Position numbers and translations under genes: made by a program
The notes under the pieces: model-generated
The model's input: the letters and a program-made list of their open reading frames with translations, nothing else
What the model was told of the DNA's origin: nothing
Databases searched by the model: none
Part shown: positions 42,800 to 53,683 of the stretch, one piece after another
How the letters are laid out: every line of letters begins with the position of its first letter
How positions within the stretch are numbered: the first letter of the stretch is position 1
Assembly (NCBI GenBank): GCA_029964075.1
Contig: CM057150.1
Coordinates: 3,697,717-3,761,716 of the forward strand
Length of the DNA stretch: 64,000 nucleotides
Origin: Patiria pectinifera
Taxonomy: Eukaryota > Echinodermata > Asteroidea > Valvatida > Asterinidae
Reading direction: 5' to 3'

Positions 42800-44027
42800 A
42801 GTCTGAGTTTAGTTCACTGCAGTGAGTTGAAGGTAAGTCCCCTTTAACAGTCTGAAAAACACCCCCTCCAGTAGTAGTAGTCTTCCGATCTTTTCTGAAG
42901 ACAGCGTAGTTTTCGGGAAAAATCTCAGCACTATTTATGCTTGGATCAAGCCACGATTCGGTCCCACAAATGAAATCAGGCTTGATGGTATCCGACAACA
43001 CGGCAATGTCACCAGATTTCGATTTGACACTCTGGCAATTAGTCAACACGATCCTGATTCTGTCTCTAAGCTTGGGAGTGGTTTTCTTTGCCCTCGCTTT
43101 CCTCTTAGTTTGATCATTAATGGCAGATGACTGGTCATTATTTGGCTTGTTGTTATCTCGAGGAGAACCGACAACTGTCAAGTCTCGAGCAGAACCGACA
43201 ACCGTCAATTTTCCATCCACAGAATTTTCTACGGAAATGTCCCCTTCATTGAAAAATGAGTCCGAAAAGTTTATGGCATCACACAGTGGACAAACCCAGT
43301 TGCAGTCACTCGACATGAGAGACGTGTAAGTCAAATCATCAATGTTGCAACACGCAGTATGCAGCCATTTGTCGCACCTGTCACATTGTACTGCATGGTG
43401 TTCCCTAAGCACATTTCCATCACACACACTACAAGGAGCACAACAGTCAGAGCAATACCACGGCAATGAGTTGGCAATGATAATTTGAGCCTGTTTTTGT
43501 GTAGTCCCAACACAGCTCGGATGAGCAAAATTTTGACAGTCTGCACACCTGAGTTTATATTTGCTGTTAACCCTCCTACTACATGCAATGCAATCTGGTA
43601 GGACACGTGATGTGCATGCAGCAGGCCCTGGATTTAAATGTACATCCCCTGCACAGGCGAGTAGGCCAATGACAACAACTCTAGCACGTCTAGGTTGAGT
43701 ATAAACACATCTCCTACTTCCGATCAATATGACGTGATCTACAATTAGACATTTCTTTCTATCTGATTTGAGAAAGTTCCACATGATAGCATTTGTTTCT
43801 GGGCTTGGTAGGCAAATGCAGTTCGAAGGTACATGTACATTCTGGTAGTGAAGGTACCCATCATATGATTTATTCCTCAAAGAGCATGAAGAAAATAAGT
43901 CAAAAGTACTTACTGTCTGCGAGTCCCAATTCCCTTGTAAAGTATCACACAATCCTACAATTAATCTGGTGATAACATAGATTAGCACAGCACCGTTAAA
44001 ATTAAGATGATTCTTTCCACATCCCAT
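42786..44027 (-). CDS. N-terminal protein of the CR1-like LINE: 2A-like peptide and PHD fingers (413 aa)
   Basis: Residues 122-135 read LLACAGDVHLNPGP, a 2A-like sequence; the usual DxExNPGP has Glu where this has His. Cysteine/histidine-rich PHD-type fingers span about 143-246 (CIACSRRVNSKYKLRCADC, CSVCDGNVL, CDRCDKWLHTACCN, WVCPLCD). A basic linker and the start of the APE endonuclease follow. 2A peptides cause ribosome skipping between Gly and Pro and are published for non-LTR elements of sea urchins and other animals. Skipping here would release the first 134 residues. Confidence 0.82.
   Translation of the reverse strand: MGCGKNHLNFNGAVLIYVITRLIVGLCDTLQGNWDSQTVSTFDLFSSCSLRNKSYDGYLHYQNVHVPSNCICLPSPETNAIMWNFLKSDRKKCLIVDHVILIGSRRCVYTQPRRARVVVIGLLACAGDVHLNPGPAACTSRVLPDCIACSRRVNSKYKLRCADCQNFAHPSCVGTTQKQAQIIIANSLPWYCSDCCAPCSVCDGNVLREHHAVQCDRCDKWLHTACCNIDDLTYTSLMSSDCNWVCPLCDAINFSDSFFNEGDISVENSVDGKLTVVGSARDLTVVGSPRDNNKPNNDQSSAINDQTKRKARAKKTTPKLRDRIRIVLTNCQSVKSKSGDIAVLSDTIKPDFICGTESWLDPSINSAEIFPENYAVFRKDRKTTTTGGGVFQTVKGDLPSTHCSELNSDCEIL
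43623..43646 (-). other. 2A-like ribosome-skipping motif
   Basis: The codons for D-V-H-L-N-P-G-P lie at these positions, with the predicted skip between Gly134 and Pro135. The His in place of Glu may lower efficiency. Confidence 0.7.
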
Positions 44028-44397
44028 TGTAGAATTCGAATGTCAAAGGTGAAGTCTGCTGCGTCACAAAATCCAAGATGGCTTCCTTCAGGTTCAGATT
44101 CACAGAATCCCCGCGAAAATGAAAAGGGCAAGAATGCTGCTGTCTGCTGCTGTCTTATACACCAAAACGTTGAAATAAACGTATAGTTTGGGCAATACTG
44201 TTACGAGTTATTGCGCGATGATTAAAAATTCCATATGAGAAACGTAGCACAATATTTTAATCAGCCGATGCGTAGTTCCATATAGCTGTATAGCGATTCA
44301 TAGCGATGTATTGCACTGGTAAAATGGCATTCCCGGTGGCAAAGTTCCAGTAGCCCAATTCGAAGTTAAAAATCATCCAAAATATACGTCCAAAATC

Positions 44398-45698
44398 TTC
44401 TCTTGACGGTTTACCACAGGGGAGACAACAGGGTCCCCGACCTCACTTTCCACGACTTCATATAACTTTATTTTCCTATTTAAATAGCTTGATCAAATCA
44501 TCTACAAGCACTGTGTCAGTGCGGTGTTTGTGGTCAATTATTAATACATCGACATGTAAAGCGCGTCCCTCAAAACCCGCAAGCAGGCTCTAGCGTCGGC
44601 GCGGAAACACGTACCGTCATTATGTTGATACCATTTTAAAGCTTGGAATCTTAACCTTTTCCCTGGCTAATATTGGTTTGTTGTTCACAAGAGTTTAAAA
44701 ATTATTCAAGGAAAATCGATGATGCGGTACATCAGATGCAAACACGAGTCACACTTTGAGCACGCTTTTTGAATAGGTTCATACTTGCACGTGCATTTTA
44801 TATTAAAATCACATTGAACTTGACACGAAGAACGATATTGTGATTTTATTCAAGGTGTAGTCTACATAGAACGAAAAGAAAAGGCAGAAACTAAAAGACA
44901 ACGAGATCGCTTCATCATCAACATGATGAAGCATTTCCACATTAGAAAAAAATTCGCATGATTGATTTTCCTTGAAACCAGTTGAGTTTGTTTTTGACAT
45001 GAATAATTTCAAAAACCTTTTGAAAATCAAACCAATAATTACCATTGACAAATTAAGATTTCAAGCTTTAAAATGAATGTTTATAAAAAAAAAATAATGG
45101 CAGTACGCGTTTCTGCAGCGACGATAGAGCCTCGCAAAAACTGTTTTGGGTATTTTGGGACGCGATGTATATCACTCTCATGTCCATGTACAACACTAGT
45201 TGCAATGGATAATAGAAAAAGACCTTTCAAAGAAAGACATAATCTTAAACACCCCCCCCCCTCGCATGAAAAGGGGGAACAGAATAGTTAACATCCAAGT
45301 CACTATTCGAAAGTGGACACACTGTGAAAATATCCAAATAACTAGTTAGATAAAAAGAGAGTGCCACCCCCCCAAAAAACATTTCCCTATACTGTTGAAA
45401 ATGATTCAGGTAAATTCTTCCACAACACTGGAGCACTGACCTTATTATGACATCCATATTTTTATGACCACCATTATATTGGCGAATAAAAATGTTTTTG
45501 ATCAAAACTCCTCATGTGTTCACTTTCCATATGCGTTTCAAAATACTCGGCGTGAATTCAGGATTATTGGATCAGAATCACTTGACTCTCAGTCAGAAAT
45601 GTATTTATTTATAGTAATTTATTTATAAAAACTTGACAATAGTCATTGCTTATTCAGTTATCTGAATAATCTTATTCAATATTATTTTTAATTTTCAG
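44398..45698 (+). other. TRIM-A intron, right part
   Basis: This is paralogous to the TRIM-B intron 58350-59509, including CCTGGCTAATATTGGTTTGTTG, the C-rich tract near 45250 and CATGTGTTCACTTTCCATATGC. It ends with the acceptor TTTTTAATTTTCAG. No gene is seen. Confidence 0.85.
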
Positions 45699-46318
45699 AT
45701 GATGTCGTTGTTGTATCCAATCAGTGGGTGTGTGCTAACCCCGGCAAGGTGATGGTTTACAATAGGGACACCAAGCCAGCACGTGATTTTGATACACTAC
45801 AGGAGAGTGAGGTTGGCAAGACAGAGGTGCAGCTCACGTGCGTAGCTATCATGCCAAATGGTAACATCATGGTAGGTGATGGGAAGAGGAAGGTGTTGAC
45901 AGAGCTCAATCCCAAGAATGGTAAGATCAGACACACCATGACAGTGAAGATACGTCCTGACCTTTTGGCTGTACTGAGCAATGGTTGGATTGTGATCAGT
46001 GATTATGGAGAGGGTGTAGTAGAGATAGTGGAGGTGTCTGACGGCAACGCTGTTACAGTCTGCGTCATCAAACCAACCATCGACGGTAAACCAGTGAAAT
46101 ACTGCGGGGGTGTATGCAGAAACAGCTCAGGTATCTACCTTGCAATGGTCACAGAAAACGTCAACAACGGTCACATTCACCACTATGACTGCGCTGGTCA
46201 GTTTGTCAGCTGTGTGGCGCAGGGTCTCTACACTCCCCTAGGAATTACATTCACAGCCGATGGGCAGCAGCTGGCAGTGGCTGACTACCACTCTGTCAAG
46301 ATATATCACAAGGTGTGA
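45699..46318 (+). CDS. TRIM-A coding exon 2: NHL-like beta-propeller and stop
   Basis: The exon opens after ATTTTCAG in the phase needed to complete Asn (A plus AT), giving NDVVVVSNQWVCANPGK. It holds propeller-like repeats (VQLTCVAIMPNGNIMVGD, DLLAVLSNGWIVISD, YCGGVCRNSSGIYLAM, GITFTADGQQLAVADY) and ends KIYHKV-TGA at 46316-46318. Added to the first exon it makes 1902 nt, 634 codons with stop. C-terminal NHL-type propellers of TRIM proteins bind protein or RNA partners. The matching TRIM-B exon has the same length, 620 nt. Confidence 0.92.
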
Positions 46319-47728
46319 TGTCATCCGGCATAAAACCGCCTCCCCGTAGCTGCGTTTCGGTCTGTTTTGTGCACACCGGTATTTAGGCCTATTCTTACTA
46401 GAGGCCTCGGAATGAAAACAAATGTACCAAACCTACCCCAAAATTAAACAAATAAATAAACAAATAAAATGAAACTAAATAAAAATAAAACACGACTGAT
46501 GCAAGTATACATAAACTTGGTGGCTTTATGCCTTCTCGTGCAAATATCCCTTCTTTTCTCCAAATTTACCGTTGATGATTTTTGGAGTTTATTTTAATAC
46601 GAAACAATCTGTTTGCATTTTTAAACTGAGATCCTCGCAACAAAGTGGACAGTTTAAAGTCATCGTTGTGAATGGATACTTGAAGGTACACAATTTGCAT
46701 GAATGCTACATCTCACCTTCCCCTAGATCACACCCAAATGTGATGATCATATCATAAAAGCAACATGCTAGAAGGTGAATGTTCTTTGATTGTGGCCCAT
46801 CAATTACTAAATTATAATGATCTTAAACAGAATAGAATAAACATGCATGAGTAGATGTCCAGTTTTGTGACAGATGGCTTATTAAAAAAATAAGGAAAAA
46901 AAAAACTAAAAACAAAATGTCAAATTGTTATAAAATAGCTCATTATCCTGTAAAATGATTTGTTTTTACGTGTATGCTGTCATTTTAAGGAAACGGAAAG
47001 TTTATATCACTTTTCCAATAAATGACTAAACTTTGCTGTGATTAGACCTGTCATTTTAAAACAATATTGATCTCATATTTGAATGTGAATAACTGAAATG
47101 TCACTGGAGACCTTGGCAGTTGCATGACAGTGTGCAATGAGCCAGAAAATCCGAATGCTTTGAGCGATCATTTGTGGTACACCTCAATATTCCATGGTCC
47201 GTCTCGAAACTGTTGGAACTTCCACTTCCAACTTGAAGTTACATCAACTGACTTGTTTGTAAGTCAAAAATATTGACAGTTGAATTTGTACAATGGTTAT
47301 TTACTTCGAATTATTTTTTTCATGCCTGTCAGTCATTTTGGGAGTAAGGTGACTTCCAACTTGAAATTATACCAATAATTGTTCAATAGTCGTTCATTTC
47401 AAATTATTTTGTATGCCTGTCAGTAATTTCAGAAGTACAGGTACACGTAATTTGTCGAATTTGGCAATACAAAAGTCAAAATATAATATTATTAATCTTT
47501 GAATGTGTTGGCAAAACGACAATTGGTGAAAATAACAAGAAAAAAATGTGAGTACGAGGTACGAATTTGATTTTAGTGACCAAAAAAGTCATAATGCATG
47601 AAAACCCATCGTGACAATAGTGCGATGTTGCACTTAAAAAAAAAGATATATATCGCTCAGAAAAGTCATATCGAATTGCTTCTTGGTAAAAATATATTTT
47701 TCATTTAAATGTGAAAAGGCTAAGGACC
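46319..47728 (+). other. 3' flank of TRIM-A
   Basis: The flank contains AATAAA signals at 46451-46456 and 46455-46460, plausible for TRIM-A polyadenylation. Parts match the TRIM-B flank (AATGACTAAACTTTGCTGTG near 47023 against 60215). The rest is AT-rich with no gene. Confidence 0.65.
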
Positions 47729-48251
47729 TTAAAGGGGTCATGACATGACTTTTACTGAGGAACATAATTATTTTGTGCAACTTTTGGTTAATTTGATTAA
47801 ACTTGCTCTTCATTAAACTTAAAAAAAATGACAATGCTTTTTCCTGATAACTGAGTGCGCTCTTGCAGTTTTAGGAAGACACTGTTCACCTTCTAATTGT
47901 GGACCCAAACATTTGCTCAGTGAACAAAAATTGTGAGAACAGTGTGTTCATTGAATGACTGTTTATACTGGAGCAGCAACGAATCAACAAAGAAATAAAC
48001 ATTTGGGACATCACAATCGCCAAAATTATGGCAACTTTTGGTGCTGAAATAGCTGTCATATTGATGTTTCTGCCTAAAATGGCTTGACACCGTTGGCCAT
48101 GAATGTGGAATTTTGCATTAGCATAAAAACACAAAAAGCACCAAAATACCCTTGAAAATGGCAAAATGAAAATTGAAAATTTGGTTAAATGGGACACAAA
48201 ATTGCAATTTCAAGGCTTCCATTACAACATTACATTGCATGGGACCCTTAA
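47729..48251. mobile_element. piggyBac-like MITE with TTAA ends
   Basis: TTAA at 47729-47732 followed by AGGGGTCATGACATG faces CATTGCATGGGACCC followed by TTAA at 48248-48251. So imperfect inverted ends of about 15 bp lie inside TTAA duplications. The internal 0.5 kb codes for no transposase. Related sequence (TTACATTGCATG) is present downstream of TRIM-B near 60990, so the site may predate the gene duplication in part. Confidence 0.68.
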
Positions 48252-49364
48252 TGCACAGTTACCAGTTCTGTATCGGATAAATAGTCCACTATTGATGTGG
48301 AATTATGTACAACTTTCTGTCATAATCGATTTTAAAAAGAATAATAACTGCTGGCGTGTACATAGCTAGCTTATTTCCAGACTGCTTAAGTAAATTCAAC
48401 AAATTTGTATCCAGACTGTAATAAATTAAAAGAGTTAAAACATTTGATATCTCTCGGCCATTAGTTATCAGAAGAAAAAAACAAATAAATCATGCGAAAT
48501 CATCCGTTTAACGTTTTTTCAGAAGCTTTGTGTAAATTACAATTTAAAAAACCTCTTGCTTTCTACGCCCTTGCAGTTATAATTTGCTGTAAGTTATTGC
48601 ATATTGTATATTGCTTTGGTTAACATCACAGTCATGTTTCATAGAAACTGTTCAGTTTACATGTACATGCATTTACATTCAGTACTGTAACATTACTTTA
48701 GAAAACACAGTTATAATTCTCTGAAGCAACAACGTAAATATATACACAAAGTGGGCAAACAATATGTTACATAATAATGGAGGTCTAAATTCGTAATCTA
48801 TCCAAGTTAATATAAAATTGCTTGTTATAATACAGCTAAACACATAACAGCCAAATGTCACAAGAGGGCGGAGTGTTTTTCTTTATATTTAATATCGTAA
48901 GTATTTCACGATCCACCTCAATTCATGATAACACGGTGTGGTAATTTTGAATACGGTCGTAGCGGGCAGGTTTAAGAGAGTTTGTAGGTTTTTATGTGTA
49001 ACATTTAAAGGCATTTCGGGTAGTTGGGGCGTTCAGGCTAGTTCAAGTTTTCTGGTCGGGTCTCGTCAAAGTCTGTATGAGCTTAGATCGGTGGTGCAGT
49101 AGCACAGATTTGTGGAGCGTTAGCTCGAGATAGCATATTGTGGAAATTGTTTGTGGGAAATCAGTGGCGATAGCCAAGAAATTCCCAGCGATAACTGCCG
49201 AGAAAGTCGATTTGTAAAAGTTGTGTTATACCGATCAGTTAGAATATACCGTTCCAGGCCAGGGAGTCGAGCTTGTAATTAATACATCACTCATCCTAAG
49301 TTACCTTTGTACATGTATAATTAATTATTATGCTTTCAATTTATAAAATAAAAATAAAATAAGT
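48252..49364. other. AT-rich intergenic stretch
   Basis: Partly paralogous to 61000-61450 (TAGCTAGCTTA, CAACAAATTTRTATCCA). No gene, RNA or clear element is seen. Confidence 0.55.
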
Positions 49365-49702
49365 CGGTCTCTGGTCAGCGCGCGCGTCGATTTTAATCAT
49401 GCGCGTCAATCTTTTTTTTTTCCAAAATGTTCCGCGGTAGCTCCAATAGCGCCCTCTATTTCCGCACCTCCTCAATTGTTTTTTACCAGAGAGCACCAAG
49501 GAATGGGAAATTGCACCAAGGCAAATGATCGAAAGCACCAAGGCAAATTATGGAGGACACCAATGTACATGAGGACACCAAAAAAGCAAAATAGTACCCT
49601 ACCTTGTCTGTACAACCCAAGCTAGAAGAAAAAAAAAAAGGAAAAAAAAAGAATAGCCGCGTGGCCGCGTCAATTTCGGAACGTTGGTCTAACCAGAGAC
49701 CG
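49365..49702. mobile_element. Possible MITE with CGGTCTCTGGT ends
   Basis: CGGTCTCTGGT at 49365 is mirrored by ACCAGAGACCG ending at 49702. The subterminal parts, with GCGTCAAT and poly-T against poly-A, also mirror loosely. The middle repeats GCACCAAGGCAAAT. No target duplication is clear. Confidence 0.55.
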
Positions 49703-50417
49703 AATATTTTTTTTGGCCTTAGTTTAAACAACTTTCTTCAAAACTTTACCATGTCACGGTTTACAAATTCATTGTTGTTATTTTTTTAATGTTTATGCGT
49801 AAATGGATTGAGGTTTTACATGTTAATGGCCGTTTTTATAATTTCTACGTTCTGAATACACTAGACGCGGATTGTGTAAAATATAGATTTTGGCCCAAAC
49901 AAACTGTGTATTTGTACTCGAAAATAGACGCAGATTTACACGAGAATTTCATTCGTTTTAAGGATCAACCTGTGTATTGAGCTGTTAACACTTTTATCTT
50001 TTACATATATATTTTTCGTGTTAGTTTTTTTTTTTAAGAGGAGTTACAGTTTGATCCTAACTGTGACCTTGCCTGATAGGCATGCCTGATCGACACTGCA
50101 AGTCCGAGGTGGTTCTGCCCAGATAAACCTTAAACGAGTGGTACATTTGGGTTGGTTATTAAAATCAAGAGAGTTTCCACGACACGTCGGTGCAAGCTGT
50201 TTGTTAATATATTTCTTTTCTTTTTCTTTGTAAATATCAAAATCGGTTTCTGAAGAGTTCCTTTTATTATCAGTGACGTGGCCGCAAACCTAAGTGTTTC
50301 TTGAGTTGATCACAGTTTGTGACATGGCACGTTAGGGAGACATCCAATAAACTAGTTCACGAAAAAAGTCTTTCCCATAACTCCATTGCTATAGTCCCTC
50401 TCCCCTCTACTATATCC
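49703..50417. other. AT-rich intergenic stretch
   Basis: Short frames only, such as 49789-49980, without recognisable domains. Nothing else is supported. Confidence 0.5.
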
Positions 50418-50599
50418 ACAGAAAACACAAAGTGAGAAATTGACTCAATATTGTAATAATTGAGTCATTTTGTCCGTGTAGTGAGACACTTGGAGCCAAA
50501 GTGTGTCACTATACGGACAAAAGGACTCATTTTTTTACGATATTGAGTCAAGTAACTCACTTTGTTCCATCTTATAATAACTCACTTTGTGTTTTCTGT
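50418..50599. repeat. Palindromic foldback of 182 bp
   Basis: ACAGAAAACACAAAGTGAG at 50418 is mirrored by CTCACTTTGTGTTTTCTGT ending at 50599. Inside, TTGACTCAATATTGTAA and TTTGTCCGTGTAGTGAGACAC are also mirrored. The left arm lacks about 22 bp that the right arm has. It is probably a small foldback or MITE; no target duplication is obvious. Confidence 0.8.
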
Positions 50600-51650
50600 A
50601 CTCCACCCACAGCCCCCAACACATGTTAAGCCTGTGGTGGCTGAGTGACAGGACAAGATTTCAATCCATGCATCCAGCACGGATGGTCTGTCGGCACATT
50701 TTCTGGCTGTACATCTGAATTAGTTATCTTCCTGTCGCCGTCATGAAAACTTTTATGTGTGTGCAATAGTGGTGAATCAACAGTTCCAAAATATTGAACG
50801 TGTGGCTGTTTAAAATAGCCGAAAGCACATGTAGAGCACCTGCCTGGTGCAGATTAAATTGTACACGTACATGTACGCATGTATTTGGGCACAATGTAAC
50901 CATCTTGAAATATGTCATTGAAATAAATAACAATAAAGTTGATAATAATGAATAACAATAAAGGGCCTCCCTCGTCAAATTACTTTCTAAATCCTGACGA
51001 GACGAGAAACATGTTGTTTTCTTTACTTGGCTTAAGGAAGTGATAGATCGGGGTCAACCCAAATAAAATTTGGTTTCAGACATGTATGCAAACTCCATAG
51101 TAATAGTTTTCCTTTACAGTAAATCTGTTGTGTGTAGTTGGTTCCGTACATGTACATGTATAATGTCCACATGACATGTTACAACTGCACAACATCAAAA
51201 AAGTATAGATATCATTTAAACTTTATGTTGAAATTTAAGAAATGAACTTCAATTATTCTAGAAGTAATTCTAGCGGATTTGGTTTTAGCTGTTAAATTGA
51301 GTACTTTGATACAATGTCAAGCTTATTTTGGGGGGCTCTGGTGGGACTTGCATAAAACCGTGTGTAGGCCTACTCATGTTTATTGGGTCGTGTAATATAA
51401 AATAATCTTACGAGGAAACTCCACAAGTTCATCAGTACAGACGAGAACATTTTTCCATGCTTGAGTTTTTTATTGGTAGAAGTCGGGGGAAAAAGCCTAT
51501 CATCAATGCATGAAAAATAATGATCGATCTAATTGACAGACTGAAAAACTTAGCATCAATCTAAACACTGGAGGTCTTTAGCAAGGTTGCATCATGCTTT
51601 TACTCTGATCGTTTCCTGTTACTATGAAACTGAGTGTTCGCGCCAGCTTT
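50600..51650. other. AT-rich intergenic stretch
   Basis: Contains ACATGTACATGTA simple repeats near 51150. No gene or element can be supported. Confidence 0.5.
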
Positions 51651-51699
51651 AATGCACACTATGCAAAGAATTTATGTTATGCTTAGTAAAAGGAAATCA

Positions 51700-51935
51700 C
51701 TAAACCTGTGTAAACGACGGATTTATTTGTAAACAATGTATTTTTATAGTTTTGATTTTTCTATTGGCACTATCATTGTGAATTGATCTGTGTTTTGTAT
51801 GTATGTATGTATAGTCTTAATTAAGTCATGTAATTTTAATTATGTTTTAATTGATAGATGGCCCATTGAAAATCATCTGTCAGGTGACATGGCTACCACC
51901 TGTAAATAAAGCTATCATTGTTATTATTATAACGG
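51700..51935 (+). mobile_element. Truncated 3' end of a LINE
   Basis: GGTGACATGGCTACCACCTGTAAATAAAGCTATCATTGTTATTATTATA is the kind of tail with a short repeat end found on CR1/L2-like elements, including AATAAA near the end. The left limit is a guess. It directly abuts the conserved first-exon region that starts near 51943. Confidence 0.45.
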
Positions 51936-51974
51936 AAGAGAGTTGGCAATCATGAACTGATATGTTGCATTTTC

Positions 51975-52071
51975 TAGAACCGCCCTGTCCTGTGCACTTC
52001 CTTGTTGGGATTACGCTGAATTTCTGCTTATTTTGTCAGAAACCGTTCGCTGGGATCCAACTCTGTCAAAG
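51975..52071 (+). other. Putative non-coding first exon, copy 2 (TRIM-B)
   Basis: The segment from AGAACCGCCCTGTCCTGTGCAC to CTCTGTCAAAG is followed by the donor GTAAGG at 52072. It is clearly related to the copies ending at 8866 and 63552 but more diverged. It has no ATG. It lies 4.2 kb upstream of the TRIM-B coding exon. Confidence 0.6.
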
Positions 52072-52908
52072 GTAAGGACTGTGAAAAAATGTGGAAATTA
52101 CACTATCACCGTTTTAACGAAGATGCATTTGGATTTTGAAAAATAAATAAATAACTTTTTCGAGATAATCGCAAGAGAAGTTCCTCCTATTTTAAAACTG
52201 CAAAAGCTACGACTTTGCAACACCACTATGCAGTAAGAAAACATTAATTATTCTTTAAAAGGTAAACTTTTATGTAAACCCAGTAATTAGAATCACTAAA
52301 ATAGGTAATTAGCCAAAATTAATTATTGAAGATGTGTATCCCTTCGTGAAAACGCAAATCCACGTTTCCTACATTTAGGCCCTTCCTGTTCAACGTGTTT
52401 AGGAAAGGGCGCGCGTGTTACGCGCGCGCAACTGATAATGTATTAAAGATGTGTGGCTCTTCCTGACGAAAATTAAACTCACTTGATCTACTTTTACGCC
52501 TTTCCGTTCTATACCTTTGACATTTGATATAATACGTTTGACATTTGACGGTTTTCACAGTGAAGTGAGCAATGAGACTATAATTCGGTTGCACCAGGTG
52601 ACAAATATCTTTATGAGTTTGTGAGGTTCTAAAAAGGAACGTAAAAACTCAACATTTAGGAGAGGATGCTTTGATGATATCTCGTGTCTCTTATGACTGG
52701 CAGATTGACCCTTGTTTTATCTGAGTGACCTCCATTCGCTATTTCCCTGGTTTGCAACATTGCCATCGTTGCTAGCATCCTGACATGATCGTTGGCTACA
52801 TAGCATATAAGATAGGTTAATGGCTTGGCTTCTGACTAGTGCCCCTTGAACAAAAACATCAATGTGGAATCGCAAACATGTATGTACATGTACATGTGCA
52901 TTTTGGGC
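52072..52908 (+). other. Intron downstream of first exon copy 2
   Basis: The sequence TTCGAGATAATCGCAAGAGA near 52158 recurs near 61895. An alternating GCGCGCG palindrome, TGTTACGCGCGCGCAA, lies near 52415. No gene is seen. Confidence 0.5.
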
Positions 52909-53090
52909 TCAGGATAGCTCAGTTACAATGTATAATGGTAGAGTGCCGGAAAGGTAATCCGGTGGTCACAGGTTCAAACCCCGCTCCAGTCAATGTTTTT
53001 GTTCAACTTCAAAATATCTTAATGTTGAGAATCAGAATTGGTGGCTGATGACTAGGACGGAGATTGTCCAGCTTTGGTCATTATGTAAGG
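52909..53090 (+). mobile_element. tRNA-derived SINE, copy 2
   Basis: GGATAGCTCAG resembles an A box, split by extra bases, and GGTTCAAACCC at 52971-52981 is an exact B box. The body shares GAGAATCAGAATTGGTGGCTGA with the SINE at 12988. It is degenerate and not a tRNA gene. Confidence 0.8.
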
Positions 53091-53599
53091 GATAAAATAA
53101 GTACTTGACAGGTTTTAAACAAGTACGTTTAAACGGGATAGGTAGCACAGGTAGCGTAACATGATTCTATTTAAAACATAAATTAAAACATATTTAAAAC
53201 GATTTACTGCAGCAAATTTACTGCAGTTTGTTGGTCTCTTTGCGTTTAATTCAGACGTGTACGACGACAGCGCACATGTGGCTATTTTTTTTCTTTTCTA
53301 CTTTACTTCCTTATTTTTCATAGTGGGGGTTAGATACGCCCAGACGGCTCCCAGCCCGATTCTCGCCAGTGACAAAGGAATGTTTCTGTCACAGTTGATT
53401 TGAATCGCTAGTGACTTAACTTGAGACTGAATGACTTGAGATGGACTTGTGATAGACACGATTGCACTACCCTAGTAAGCCCAACGATGACAATGATGAC
53501 CAGTTTAAAATGATTAATGAAATAATTTGAAGTCCCATCCAATGGATACAACACGGGTTTTATGAACACAATGCATTTTCATTTGCTTTTTTATCTTAG
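53091..53599 (+). repeat. Leader-exon repeat, partial unit before TRIM-B
   Basis: From GTTTGTTGGTCTCTTTGCGTTTAATTC (53228) the sequence parallels 37065-37540 and 55255-55690. No gene is seen. Confidence 0.65.
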
Positions 53600-53683
53600 G
53601 CTCGTTTCCCATTCGTGGCGCGTCAGCTTGTCATTGCCCGTCGTAAATTGACTCCCCTGGATTATCAAAAAATCAATACAAAG
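53600..53683 (+). other. Putative cassette 5'-leader exon, copy e (TRIM-B)
   Basis: An 84-nt segment lies between the acceptor TTTTTATCTTAG and the donor GTAGAC. It is nearly the same as copies d and f and has no ATG. It is the only intact-looking cassette of the TRIM-B unit. Confidence 0.65.

Larger units (their letters stand above)
40191..44397 (-). mobile_element. CR1-like LINE inserted in the TRIM-A intron
   Basis: The paralogous TRIM-B intron lacks it and reads straight through TATCCGTCTATTCTCTTGACGG (near 58345), so this is a clean empty-site comparison. TTCTC occurs at both junctions (40186-40190 and 44398-44402) and may be a short target duplication. The element, about 4.2 kb on the - strand, encodes a 2A-like peptide, PHD-type zinc fingers, an APE endonuclease and a reverse transcriptase. 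Frame changes occur near 42790 and between about 41340 and 41940, so it is defective although the FADD box is intact. Confidence 0.88.
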
